From positions 124,001 to 188,000 of the forward strand of contig CAWJIJ010000009.1 of the NCBI GenBank assembly GCA_963842955.1: 64,000 nt of DNA. The letters run 5' to 3'. Below the pieces are notes generated by a model. It was given only the letters and a program-made list of their open reading frames with translations, was not told where the DNA came from and ran no database searches. The position numbers were made by a program, and so were the translations under genes. This DNA comes from JARFQW01 sp963842955 (lineage in GTDB: Bacteria > Pseudomonadota > Gammaproteobacteria > Steroidobacterales > XN24). Positions 42,600 to 50,830 of the stretch are shown piece after piece (the first letter of the stretch is position 1; each line of letters opens with the position of its first letter).

Positions 42600-43699
42600 C
42601 CACCTTCGGCGACGCGGGGTTCATGGCGAAGGCCCTGCGGCTCGCCGCGCGCGGACGCTTCGGTACCCACCCCAACCCCCGTGTCGGTTGCCTCCTGGTC
42701 AAGGGAGATACCGTGGTGGGCGAAGGCTGGCATCGGCGGGCGGGCGGCCCGCACGCCGAGATCGATGCCCTTGCCGCGTCCGGCGCACAGGCGCGCGGGG
42801 CGACCGCCTATGTCACCCTGGAGCCCTGCAGTCACCACGGGCGAACGCCGCCGTGTGCGCCGGCCCTCGCCGAAGCCGGAATCGCGCGCGTGGTGATTCC
42901 CACGCTGGACCCGAATCCGCGGGTCGCGGGCCAGGGTGTCGCCATGCTCAGGGCGGCGGGCCTGGACGTGGATGTGGGGATGCTCGCCTCCGAGGCCCGG
43001 GCCCTGAACGCCGGGTTTTTTTCCCGCATGGAAACGGGCCGTCCCCGGGTCACCGTCAAGCTGGCCGCGAGCCTCGACGGGCGAACGGCCATGTCCAGCG
43101 GAGAGAGCCGCTGGATTACCGGTGCCGCAGCCCGTGCTGATGTTCACCGCCTGCGGGCGGAGTCCTCGGCGATCGTCACGGGAATCGGTACGGTCCTGGC
43201 GGACAACCCGTCGCTGACCGTAAGACGCCCGGAGCTTGATCTCCAGGGGCGGCAGCCGCTGAGGGTCGTGCTCGACAGCCGGCTGCGCATGCCCCCCGAC
43301 GCACGGATGTTGTCCCTTCCCGGAGAGACTCTCGTATTCACAGCCTTGCAGGTCCCGGCCGGTGCCGAGGCGCTGGTCGCCGCCGGAGCCCGCGTCGAGA
43401 CCCTGGAGACGGAATCTGGCGGCCTGGACCTCGCGGCCGTTTCCCGGCGTCTCGGCGAACTCGAATGCAACGATCTGCTGGTGGAAACCGGGCCCCGGCT
43501 GGCGGGAGCCTGGGTGCTGGCCGGCCTGGTCGATCGCATCGTCGTTTACCTGGCGCCGCATCTTCTCGGCGACGCGGCCCGTCCGCTGATGGTGCTGCCC
43601 GGGCTCGAATCGATGTCTGACCGGGTACAATTGGAAATCGCAGGCGTTCGCCAGGTCGGCCGGGACCTGCGGATCGAGCTTGCGCTCGGAGAGGGATAG
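42596..43699 (+). CDS. ribD: Bifunctional riboflavin deaminase/reductase (RibD)
   Basis: Two riboflavin steps: deamination then side-chain reduction of the pyrimidine. 367 residues. The N-terminal deaminase has the zinc site H-A-E-I near residue 53 and P-C-S-H-H-G-R-T-P-P-C near 80. The reductase half (from ~145) has K-L-A-A-S-L-D-G-R-T-A and G-I-G-T-V-L-A-D-N-P. GTG start 42596 inside the nrdR stop. Confidence 0.96.
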   Translation: MTTFGDAGFMAKALRLAARGRFGTHPNPRVGCLLVKGDTVVGEGWHRRAGGPHAEIDALAASGAQARGATAYVTLEPCSHHGRTPPCAPALAEAGIARVVIPTLDPNPRVAGQGVAMLRAAGLDVDVGMLASEARALNAGFFSRMETGRPRVTVKLAASLDGRTAMSSGESRWITGAAARADVHRLRAESSAIVTGIGTVLADNPSLTVRRPELDLQGRQPLRVVLDSRLRMPPDARMLSLPGETLVFTALQVPAGAEALVAAGARVETLETESGGLDLAAVSRRLGELECNDLLVETGPRLAGAWVLAGLVDRIVVYLAPHLLGDAARPLMVLPGLESMSDRVQLEIAGVRQVGRDLRIELALGEG

Positions 43700-44352
43700 T
43701 GTTCACGGGAATAATCAAGGCAGTGGGATCGTTGCGCTCAATCGCGGAACGCGGCGGAGATGTGCGACTGCGCATCGAGTCGCCGGGCCTTGACCTGGAC
43801 GCGGTCGCCGCCGGTGACAGCATTGCCGTCAACGGCGTCTGTCTGACCGCCGTGGATATGGATGCCGGTTCCTTTGCGGCCGATGTGTCCAGGGAGACGC
43901 TGAATCACACGACGCTCGGCGGGCTGAACGAGGGGTCGCCGGTAAACCTGGAGCCCGCCCTGACCCTGGCCTCGCCGCTGGGCGGCCACCTCGTCACGGG
44001 GCATGTGGATGGCGTGGGGCGACTGCTTTCCCGAAGGGACGATGCTCGCTCATGGCGGCTCGAGATCGAAGTCCCCGCGCCACTGGCCCGCTACATCGCC
44101 CGCAAAGGGTCGGTGTGCGTGGACGGCATCAGTCTTACAGTCAACGAAGTGACTGGAAACCGGTTTGGCGTGAACATCGTTCCTCATACGATGGACGCGA
44201 CCAATCTCGGTCAGCGACAGATCGGAGACCCGGTCAATATCGAGGTGGATATCGTGGCGCGCTATCTGGAGCGCCTGGTGACCGCCGAAGAGGGAGGAGG
44301 CGGCCTCACCCGCGGCCTCCTCGAGGAGTACGGTTTTGCAGAAAGTCACTGA
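43699..44352 (+). CDS. ribE: Riboflavin synthase alpha chain
   Basis: Dismutates two lumazines to riboflavin. 217 residues with the two homologous barrels: start M-F-T-G-I-I, S-I-A-V-N-G-V-C-L-T in the first and D-G-I-S-L-T-V-N in the second; G-H-V-D-G joins them. GTG start shares one base with the ribD stop (TAGTG). The next gene begins inside its last 17 bases. (Called ribC in some E. coli naming.). Confidence 0.95.
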   Translation: MFTGIIKAVGSLRSIAERGGDVRLRIESPGLDLDAVAAGDSIAVNGVCLTAVDMDAGSFAADVSRETLNHTTLGGLNEGSPVNLEPALTLASPLGGHLVTGHVDGVGRLLSRRDDARSWRLEIEVPAPLARYIARKGSVCVDGISLTVNEVTGNRFGVNIVPHTMDATNLGQRQIGDPVNIEVDIVARYLERLVTAEEGGGGLTRGLLEEYGFAESH

Positions 44353-45481
44353 GCTCAGGGATGAAGGTCCGGCGTTTGATTCGGTCGACCAGCTGCTGGC
44401 GGATATTCGTGCCGGGCGCATGGTCGTCATTATCGACGACGAGGACCGGGAAAACGAAGGCGACCTGGTCATGGCGGCGGGCCTGGTCAGGCCGGAGGAC
44501 ATCAACTTCATGGCGCGGTTCGGCCGCGGCCTGATTTGTCTGACCCTCGACCAGGCACGCTGCGAGCAGCTGAGGCTCCCGCTAATGGTGAGCGGCACCG
44601 ACCGTCAGCGGAGTACGAATTTCACCGTGTCCATCGAAGCGGCCGAGGGCGTGACGACCGGCATCTCCGCCCACGACCGGGCGCACACGATCCGGACGGC
44701 CGTGCATCCGGATGCGCAACCCGGTGATCTCAGTCAGCCCGGCCATATCTTTCCCCTCATGGCCCAGCCCGGCGGCGTGCTCACCCGCGCCGGCCATACC
44801 GAAGCGGGCTGCGATCTTGCCCGGATGGCCGGCCTGGAGCCGGCCGCGGTGATCGTCGAAATCCTCAAGGAAGATGGTTCGATGGCCCGGCGGCCCGATC
44901 TGATCGATTTCGCGCATCAGCACGATCTCCGGATCGGGACGATCGCCGACCTGATCCGTCACCGGCTGCAGAACGAGGAGTCGGTGGAGCAGATTTCGGA
45001 GCAGGCCGTGGAGACCGACTACGGCACCTTCAGGATGGTCTGTTTCGAGGATCACGTTCACCAGGACGTGCACGTGGCCCTTCTGCACGGCGATATCGAC
45101 GGCGACGTGGCACCGCTGGTTCGCGTTCAGCTCCAGGACACACTTCGCGACCTGATCGGTATCCGCGGGCCGCGGCTTGGTTGGCCGTTGCGGGCCGCGA
45201 TGGAGCGGGTGTCCCGGGAGCCGGCAGGGATTATCGTCATTCTGCGCCGCTACGAGTCGCCGCGAGATCTCGTCGATGCGGTGGCTGCGCTGAGCGGTGA
45301 AAGCGCGCCAAGCCCGGGGCTCAAGGACGGCGAGGAGTCGCGGGTCCTGCGCACCTATGGTATCGGCGCGCAGATCCTGAGGAATCTCGGGGTGCAACAG
45401 ATGCGGGTACTGTCCGCTCCCAAGCAGATGACAGGGCTGTCCGGGTTCGGGCTGCAGGTCATCGAGTACATTGACGACTGA
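44336..45481 (+). CDS. ribBX: DHBP synthase with degenerate GTP cyclohydrolase II domain (RibBX)
   Basis: The N-terminal ~200 residues are a normal 3,4-dihydroxy-2-butanone 4-phosphate synthase: D-D-E-D-R-E-N-E-G-D, T-D-R-Q-R-S-T-N-F-T-V-S-I and the R-A-G-H-T-E-A block. The C-terminal ~180 residues are GTP cyclohydrolase II-like in length, but the zinc cysteine motif and its surroundings are missing. The domain is probably catalytically dead, as in RibBX fusions of other gammaproteobacteria, so a separate RibA is expected elsewhere. The TTG start 44336 has GAGGAG upstream. Confidence 0.9.
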   Translation: MQKVTELRDEGPAFDSVDQLLADIRAGRMVVIIDDEDRENEGDLVMAAGLVRPEDINFMARFGRGLICLTLDQARCEQLRLPLMVSGTDRQRSTNFTVSIEAAEGVTTGISAHDRAHTIRTAVHPDAQPGDLSQPGHIFPLMAQPGGVLTRAGHTEAGCDLARMAGLEPAAVIVEILKEDGSMARRPDLIDFAHQHDLRIGTIADLIRHRLQNEESVEQISEQAVETDYGTFRMVCFEDHVHQDVHVALLHGDIDGDVAPLVRVQLQDTLRDLIGIRGPRLGWPLRAAMERVSREPAGIIVILRRYESPRDLVDAVAALSGESAPSPGLKDGEESRVLRTYGIGAQILRNLGVQQMRVLSAPKQMTGLSGFGLQVIEYIDD

Positions 45482-45491
45482 GGGCGAGGCC

Positions 45492-45968
45492 ATGGAGCGC
45501 ATCAAGATCGTGGAGGGTGGCCTGAGTGCCAGGGATCTCAGAGTCGGTATCGTGGCGGCCCGGTTCAACGAGTTCATCGTGGAAAGCCTCGTCCGCGGCG
45601 CTGTTGACAGTTTCCGTCGCCACGGCGGCGAAGAGCGAGACCTGACGCTTGTGCGGGTTCCGGGCGCCTGGGAAATTCCCCTGGCCGTGGACCGTCTTGC
45701 CGCGGCCGGCGCCGTGGACGCCGTCATCGCCCTGGGTGCGGTCATCCGGGGCGCGACTCCGCATTTCGACTACGTGGCCGGGGAGTGTGCCAAGGGCATG
45801 TCCGCCGCGGGGGCCCGGCACGGCCTGCCGGTCGCCTTCGGCGTGCTGACCACTGACACCATAGAACAGGCGTTGGAACGGGCGGGAACCAAGGCCGGCA
45901 ACAAGGGCGCTGATGCCATGCTCAGCGCGATCGAGATGGCCAATCTCCTGCGCCAGCTGGAGGCCTGA
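45492..45968 (+). CDS. ribH: 6,7-dimethyl-8-ribityllumazine synthase
   Basis: Joins the RibB and RibD products to give the riboflavin synthase substrate. 158 residues: A-R-F-N-E-F-I, V-P-G-A-W-E-I-P, A-L-G-A-V-I-R-G-x-T-x-H-F-D-Y-V and F-G-V-L-T-T-D-T. ATG 45492 has GAGGGCGAGG upstream; an earlier TTG 45471 would overlap the previous gene. Forms icosahedral shells in relatives. Confidence 0.95.
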   Translation: MERIKIVEGGLSARDLRVGIVAARFNEFIVESLVRGAVDSFRRHGGEERDLTLVRVPGAWEIPLAVDRLAAAGAVDAVIALGAVIRGATPHFDYVAGECAKGMSAAGARHGLPVAFGVLTTDTIEQALERAGTKAGNKGADAMLSAIEMANLLRQLEA

Positions 45969-45969
45969 A

Positions 45970-46434
45970 ATGGGCGACGACGCCAGTCCGCCGAGTCCCG
46001 GCAAGAAGACCTCGCCCCGCACTCGCGCAAGAGAAGCGGCGGTTCAGGCTCTCTATCAATGGCAGATAACCGGCCAGGATCCCCGTGACGTCTACAACCA
46101 GTTCGCGGCGGATGACGATGCTCCGTCCCGGGACGAGGACCTCTTCAGGCGCCTGGTCCTGGAAATTCCCGCCCAGGCTGATCTGCTGGACGAGGTGCTC
46201 GATGGGCTCGCCGACCGTCCCGTGGCCCAGCTCGACCCCGTGGAACATGGCATCCTGTTGCTGGGTATCTACGAACTCAAGCAATCCCCGGAAGTGCCTT
46301 TTCGCGTCATCATCAACGAAGCCGTGGAGCTGACTCGGGTATACGGTGCGGAGGACGGCCACCGCTACGTCAACGCGGTGCTTGATCGGGCGGCCCGTTC
46401 GTTGCGGGTGGCGGAAGCGGGTTCGGCCTCATGA
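45970..46434 (+). CDS. nusB: Transcription antitermination factor NusB
   Basis: RNA-binding antitermination protein for rRNA operons. 154 residues: R-A-R-E-A-A-V-Q-A-L-Y-Q-W near residue 20, D-x-V-E-x-x-I-L-L-L-G-I-Y-E-L, V-I-I-N-E-A-V-E-L and R-Y-V-N-A-V-L-D. It lies one base after the ribH stop, the usual gammaproteobacterial order, and overlaps the next gene by ATGA. Confidence 0.95.
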   Translation: MGDDASPPSPGKKTSPRTRAREAAVQALYQWQITGQDPRDVYNQFAADDDAPSRDEDLFRRLVLEIPAQADLLDEVLDGLADRPVAQLDPVEHGILLLGIYELKQSPEVPFRVIINEAVELTRVYGAEDGHRYVNAVLDRAARSLRVAEAGSAS

Positions 46435-46997
46435 GCGAGGACTGGGCCAGCCTTCTACCGCCGTCAGAAGGGCGCGAACACGTTCACAGCCGCGATGTCC
46501 GCTGCCGGGGCTTTCGGCGCGCCGACGGCCTCTGGGACCTGGAAGGGTGCCTGGTAGACACCAAGACCTACGGTTTTGACAGCCGGTTCCGGGGCAGGGT
46601 CGAACCCGGTGACCCGGTGCACGAGATGTGGATCCGCATGACGTTGAACGACGATTTCGAAATCGTGGATCTTGTTGCCGTGAGCCACAAACACCCGTTC
46701 CGCACCTGTGCCGAGATCACGCCGGACTACCGGGCGCTCGTCGGAACGCGGATCCAGCCCGGCTGGACGCGCCTGGTCAGGGAGAAGCTGGGCGACGTCC
46801 GGGGCTGCACTCACCTGACCCGTCTACTTCAGGAAATGGCGGTGGTCGCGATCCAGACCATCTGGCCGCTGCGAACCGCCACTGAAGGTGGCGGTGATCG
46901 CCGGCCGGGCCATATCGATGGCTGTCATGCGCTCAGGGCGGACGGGCCTATCGTCGAGGAGTATTACCCCCGCTGGCATCAGCGCGCCGGAAACTAG
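46431..46997 (+). CDS. DUF2889 family protein
   Basis: 188 residues; H-S-R-D-V-R-C-R-G-F-R-R-A-D-G-L-W-D-L-E-G, then H-E-M-W-I-R-M-T and G-C-T-H-L-T-R-L-L near residue 125 match DUF2889. No known activity. It lies between nusB and thiL. No signal peptide or membrane segment. Confidence 0.8.
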   Translation: MSEDWASLLPPSEGREHVHSRDVRCRGFRRADGLWDLEGCLVDTKTYGFDSRFRGRVEPGDPVHEMWIRMTLNDDFEIVDLVAVSHKHPFRTCAEITPDYRALVGTRIQPGWTRLVREKLGDVRGCTHLTRLLQEMAVVAIQTIWPLRTATEGGGDRRPGHIDGCHALRADGPIVEEYYPRWHQRAGN

Positions 46998-47003
46998 CAC
47001 TCG

Positions 47004-47988
47004 ATGACCGTATCAGCCGGGTCCAGGGTGGACGAGTTCGAGCTTATCCACCGGCATCTGACCTCTCTCGGCGCCGGCCGTAAGGATGTGCTACTCGGGC
47101 CGGGCGATGATGCTGCCCTCGTGCAGCCGCCGCCAGGCCAGCAACTTGCCATGACCATGGATACCTTGCTTGCCGGCCGGCATTTTCCCCATGACCTTCC
47201 CGCCGAGGCCGTGGGCCATCGGGCGCTGGCGGCGAATCTCAGTGACCTGGCCGCAATGGGTGCGGAGCCTGCCTGGGCCCTGCTGGGCTTGGCGCTGCCC
47301 GACGCGGATGAGGGCTGGCTGGGAGGATTTGCTCGCGGTCTGGGTGATCTTGCCCGCCGTTTCGGCGTTGCCGTCGTGGGCGGCGATCTGGTCCAGGGGC
47401 CCCTCGGTGTTTCGATACAGCTGACCGGGTTTGCTCCCGCCGGCGGCGCGCTTCGAAGAGACCGCGCCCGGCCCGGGGACGATATCTGGGTGAGCGGCGC
47501 TCTCGGGGGGGCGATGGCCGCGCTGGAGCATGGTCTGGCGGCGCTCGAGCAAAACGATCCCGGGCTCTATGCCCGGTTCGCCGCTCCGGAGCCGCGTGTC
47601 GACCTGGGCAGCAGGCTTGTCGGGATCGCAACCAGCGCCATCGACGTGTCGGACGGTCTTGCCGCCGATCTGCTGCATATCCTGAATGCCAGCGGCACAG
47701 GCGCGGCCGTGTGTCTCGGAGAGCGTGCCCGTGGATTCCGGGGCCGCGACGTACTTCCCGGCGTCGCGCGCGCTGGAGTTCGCCCTCGCCGGGGGGGATG
47801 ACTACGAGCTGTGTTTTACGGCGCCCCCCGGGCGCGCGGACGCGGTGCGCGAGGCGGCTGCCGGGTGCGGCCTGGTGGTGTCCCGGATCGGCCAGTGCGT
47901 TTCCGGGGCAGGCCTGGAGATTACCCGGGGTGACCAGGTGCTGGAGCTGGGGAGCGTGGGGTGGAATCACTTCGGAGCGGGCCAGTGA
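47004..47988 (+). CDS. thiL: Thiamine-monophosphate kinase (ThiL), single frameshift
   Basis: Phosphorylates TMP to the coenzyme TPP. The first ~235 residues are normal (G-D-D-A-A-L, T-M-D-T-L-L-A-G-R-H-F, N-L-S-D-L-A-A-M-G-A-E-P, G-G-D-L, D-V-S-D-G-L-A-A-D). The frame then ends at 47801 after a nonsense stretch. From about 47715 the family sequence continues one frame over (R-A-L-E-F-A-L-A-G-G-D-D-Y-E-L-C-F) to the stop at 47988, which overlaps pgpA. One extra base near GAGAGCGTG explains it. Because TPP is needed by MenD and Dxs, error is likelier than loss. Confidence 0.88.
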
Positions 47989-48473
47989 CGCCTGGGAACA
48001 AAATGCAGCGGCTGGATGCCAGCTTGTTGAAAGACCCGGTGCATTTTCTCGCTCTGGGTTTCGGCTCCGGGCTCGCCCCCGTTGCGCCTGGGACCTTCGG
48101 AAGCGTGGTGGGCGCGATGGCGGCGCTTCTTGTCCAGCCCTTTCCCCTGCCGGCGAAGCTGGCCGTGATCGCATTGACGTTTCTGGCGGGCGTGTGGATC
48201 TGCGGCGAGAGCGCCCGGCGGCTCGGCGTCCACGATCATCCCGGGATTGTCTGGGACGAGATCGTCGGCATGCTGATCACGATGGCTTTCGCGCCGGCCG
48301 GCTGGCCCTGGCTGGTCGCCGGATTCGTGCTGTTCAGATTCTTCGACATTCTCAAACCCTGGCCGATTCGCAAACTGGATCACGGAATGGACGGAGGGCT
48401 CGGGATTATGCTCGACGACGTACTGGCGGGGGTCTACGCAGGACTCCTGCTGTTCGGTGCGGCCATGCTCTAG
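47985..48473 (+). CDS. pgpA: Phosphatidylglycerophosphatase A (PgpA)
   Basis: Membrane phosphatase making phosphatidylglycerol. 162 residues: G-F-G-S-G-L-A-P-V-A-P-G-T-F-G-S near residue 30, D-H-P-G-I-V-W-D-E-I-V-G and F-R-F-F-D-I-L-K-P-W-P-I, the family fingerprints, with about four hydrophobic segments. GTG 47985 in a GTGA overlap with thiL; ATG 48003 is an alternative. Confidence 0.94.
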   Translation: MTPGNKMQRLDASLLKDPVHFLALGFGSGLAPVAPGTFGSVVGAMAALLVQPFPLPAKLAVIALTFLAGVWICGESARRLGVHDHPGIVWDEIVGMLITMAFAPAGWPWLVAGFVLFRFFDILKPWPIRKLDHGMDGGLGIMLDDVLAGVYAGLLLFGAAML

Positions 48474-48514
48474 GGAGGGCGGATCCGCCTGCAGGGACGA
48501 CACAGGCAATCAGC

Positions 48515-49813
48515 ATGCTAGACAGTAATGCGCCGGTGATGGTGGATAACATCCCGGACAAGATCGGCAAATACACGATCATCAACGAGGTGGGCCGCGG
48601 CAGTACCGGCACAGTCTACCTGTCCCATGACCCGTACTATGGCCGCGATGTGGCCATCAAGCTCTACAACCACGAGGCCGAACAGGACTCGTCGAGCGCG
48701 CGGGTCGCCCGGAAAATGTTTTTCAACGAGGCCCACATGGTCGGGATGCTTCAGCACCCGAACATCCTCCCTATTTACGACGCCGGCGAAGAGAATGGCC
48801 GCTACTACGTGGTCATGGAGCACATTCACGGCGCGCGCACCTTGTCGGCCTATTGCCGTCCGGACAATCTGCTGCCCCTGGACGAAGTTGTCGAACTGGT
48901 ATTCAAGTGCGCCAAGGCGCTTCACTACGCCCACACGCGGGGTGTCGTCCACAGGGACATCAAGCCCGGTAACATCATGCTGACCGTGGACAACGACATC
49001 CGGATCGTGGACTTCGGTATCGCAATACTCCGGGACGCTGATATTTCCAGGATCGATGGCATTGCCGGATCTCCCAGCTACATGTCGCCCGAGCAGGTTC
49101 AGTCCGAGGAAATCTCCGCGCGCACCGATATTTATGCGATCGGCACCGTCGCCTACGAGCTGCTGACGGGGCATCGTCCGTTCAAGGCGTCCAATCTTGC
49201 AAAGCTCATGCACAAGATCCTGTACGCGACACCGGAGCCGATTCACAAGCACCGGTCCGACGTTCCCGAGGACCTGGAGGAAGTCGTGACGCGGGCGCTG
49301 CGGAAGCGTCCGGATGAGCGTTGGGACAACGGACTGGAACTCGGTGCGGCGCTGACCCGGGTTCACCAGGGGCTGCGCCGGCGATATGGGGTCATCGATG
49401 AACGCGAGCGGCTGGAACTGCTTCGAGGCCTGAGTTTCTTTCACGAGTTCTCGCATGGAGAGATTCGCGAACTGCTGCACGCCGGAGAATGGCGTGAATA
49501 CGGCGCCGGTGAAAACATCGTCAAGGAAGGCGAGATGGACGACCGGTTCTTCGTCCTGCTGCATGGCGACGTGGATGTGGTCAGCCACGGGGAGACCGTA
49601 GGGCGCCTGAGTCGGGGAGGATGTTTCGGCGAGTCCAGCTACGTGGCGACCGCGCGCCGGGCAGCCACTATTCGTTCAATGTCGGACGTCACGCTGCTGG
49701 CGATGACATCGACAATGCTCGAGACCCTGTCGATGTCATGCCAGCTGCGATTCAACCAGATGTTTCTCAGGAGCCTGATCCGGCGGCTGCACCAGAGCCG
49801 GCCAGCCGAATAG
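48515..49813 (+). CDS. Ser/Thr protein kinase with C-terminal cyclic-nucleotide-binding domain
   Basis: 432 residues, no membrane segment. The kinase (~15-280) is complete: G-R-G-S-T-G-T-V, V-A-I-K, H-R-D-I-K-P-G-N, D-F-G-I-A and S-P-E-Q-V. The C-terminal ~115 residues are a cNMP-binding domain: E-W-R-E-Y-G-A-G-E-N-I-V-K-E-G and F-V-L-L-H-G-D-V-D-V-V, with G-G-C-F-G-E-S-S-Y near the ligand loop. So kinase activity is probably controlled by cAMP or cGMP. Substrate unknown; the TagH-like FHA protein at 17.6-18.9 kb could read its phosphothreonines, but that is speculation. Confidence 0.88.
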   Translation: MLDSNAPVMVDNIPDKIGKYTIINEVGRGSTGTVYLSHDPYYGRDVAIKLYNHEAEQDSSSARVARKMFFNEAHMVGMLQHPNILPIYDAGEENGRYYVVMEHIHGARTLSAYCRPDNLLPLDEVVELVFKCAKALHYAHTRGVVHRDIKPGNIMLTVDNDIRIVDFGIAILRDADISRIDGIAGSPSYMSPEQVQSEEISARTDIYAIGTVAYELLTGHRPFKASNLAKLMHKILYATPEPIHKHRSDVPEDLEEVVTRALRKRPDERWDNGLELGAALTRVHQGLRRRYGVIDERERLELLRGLSFFHEFSHGEIRELLHAGEWREYGAGENIVKEGEMDDRFFVLLHGDVDVVSHGETVGRLSRGGCFGESSYVATARRAATIRSMSDVTLLAMTSTMLETLSMSCQLRFNQMFLRSLIRRLHQSRPAE

Positions 49814-49886
49814 TTCCGGGTCACCCGCGGGCCCCTTGGCCGCCTGGCTGCGAACCGGGTCGAGCCCTCGAACGCCGCCACCGGAA

Positions 49887-50723
49887 TCAACCGTTACCGT
49901 CAGCCTCCACATCCTTGTCCTTTTCGATAAGGGCATAGGCGGAGTGGTTGTGGATGGACTCGAAGTTCTCCGATTCGACGACGTAGGCCCGGACTCGTTC
50001 TTCGCTGTTCAATGCGACGGCCACGTCGCGGACGATGTCTTCCACGAACTTCGGGTTGTCGTAGGCTCGCTCCGTCACCCATTTTTCATCGGGCCGCTTC
50101 AGGATGCCGAAGAGTTCGCAGGACGCCTCGCGTTCGGCGATGTCGATCAATTCCTCGATCCACATGAAGCTCTCGATGCGGGCCTTGATCGTAATGTGCG
50201 AGCGCTGGTTGTGGGCGCCGTAATCGGAGATTCGCTTCGAGCACGGGCAGAGGCTGGTGACCGGAACCACCACCTTGACCCAGATGTTGTTTTTTCCGTC
50301 CTTGCGCTCACCAATAAGGCTGGCCTGGTAGTCGAGCAGGCTCGACACTTCGGAGACAGGCGCAACCTTGTTGACGAAGTAGGGAAACGTCATTTCGATA
50401 TGGCCGGAGTCGGCGTCCAGCCGATCCGTCAATTCCGCCATCATTTCGCGAAACGATTTCACCGAAATCTGGCGCTCGTGGTTGTTCAGAATCTCCACGA
50501 AACGGGACATGTGCGTGCCTTTGAAATCATGGGGCAGGTTCACGTACATGTTGAAATTCGCGACCGTGTGCTGCTCGCCGCCGCTGCGGTCCTTGATTCG
50601 CACCGGGTGGTAGATGTCCTTGATGCCGACCTTGTTGATCGGGATTCTGCGTGTGTCGGCGCTGCCTTGAACGTCGACAATCTCATCCACCACGGCCGTA
50701 CCGGTTTCCGTAATCTGGGTCAT
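49887..50723 (-). CDS. folE2: GTP cyclohydrolase FolE2
   Basis: Type IB GTP cyclohydrolase, metal-flexible and often used when zinc is scarce; first step to folate and related pterins. 278 residues: S-L-C-P-C-S-K with the key Cys near residue 160, H-N-Q-R-S, and E-S-F-M-W-I-E-E-L. It lies after dxs on the same strand with ~107 bases between. No zinc-regulator (Zur) box was recognised. Confidence 0.93.
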   Translation of the reverse strand: MTQITETGTAVVDEIVDVQGSADTRRIPINKVGIKDIYHPVRIKDRSGGEQHTVANFNMYVNLPHDFKGTHMSRFVEILNNHERQISVKSFREMMAELTDRLDADSGHIEMTFPYFVNKVAPVSEVSSLLDYQASLIGERKDGKNNIWVKVVVPVTSLCPCSKRISDYGAHNQRSHITIKARIESFMWIEELIDIAEREASCELFGILKRPDEKWVTERAYDNPKFVEDIVRDVAVALNSEERVRAYVVESENFESIHNHSAYALIEKDKDVEADGNG

Positions 50724-50830
50724 AAGGGATTTTCCCGCTAGTCGCTCAGCCGGGCATTCCGACCTGGGCGATCATTATAAATGAGTTCAGCTAATCAGTT
50801 CGTGGCCGGCGCGTCGGGGGATTCGGCGGC

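Noticed and set aside
42560..42620. FMN riboswitch ahead of ribD
   Set aside because: ribD overlaps the nrdR stop, so there is no leader to hold an RFN element, and none was seen before glyA.
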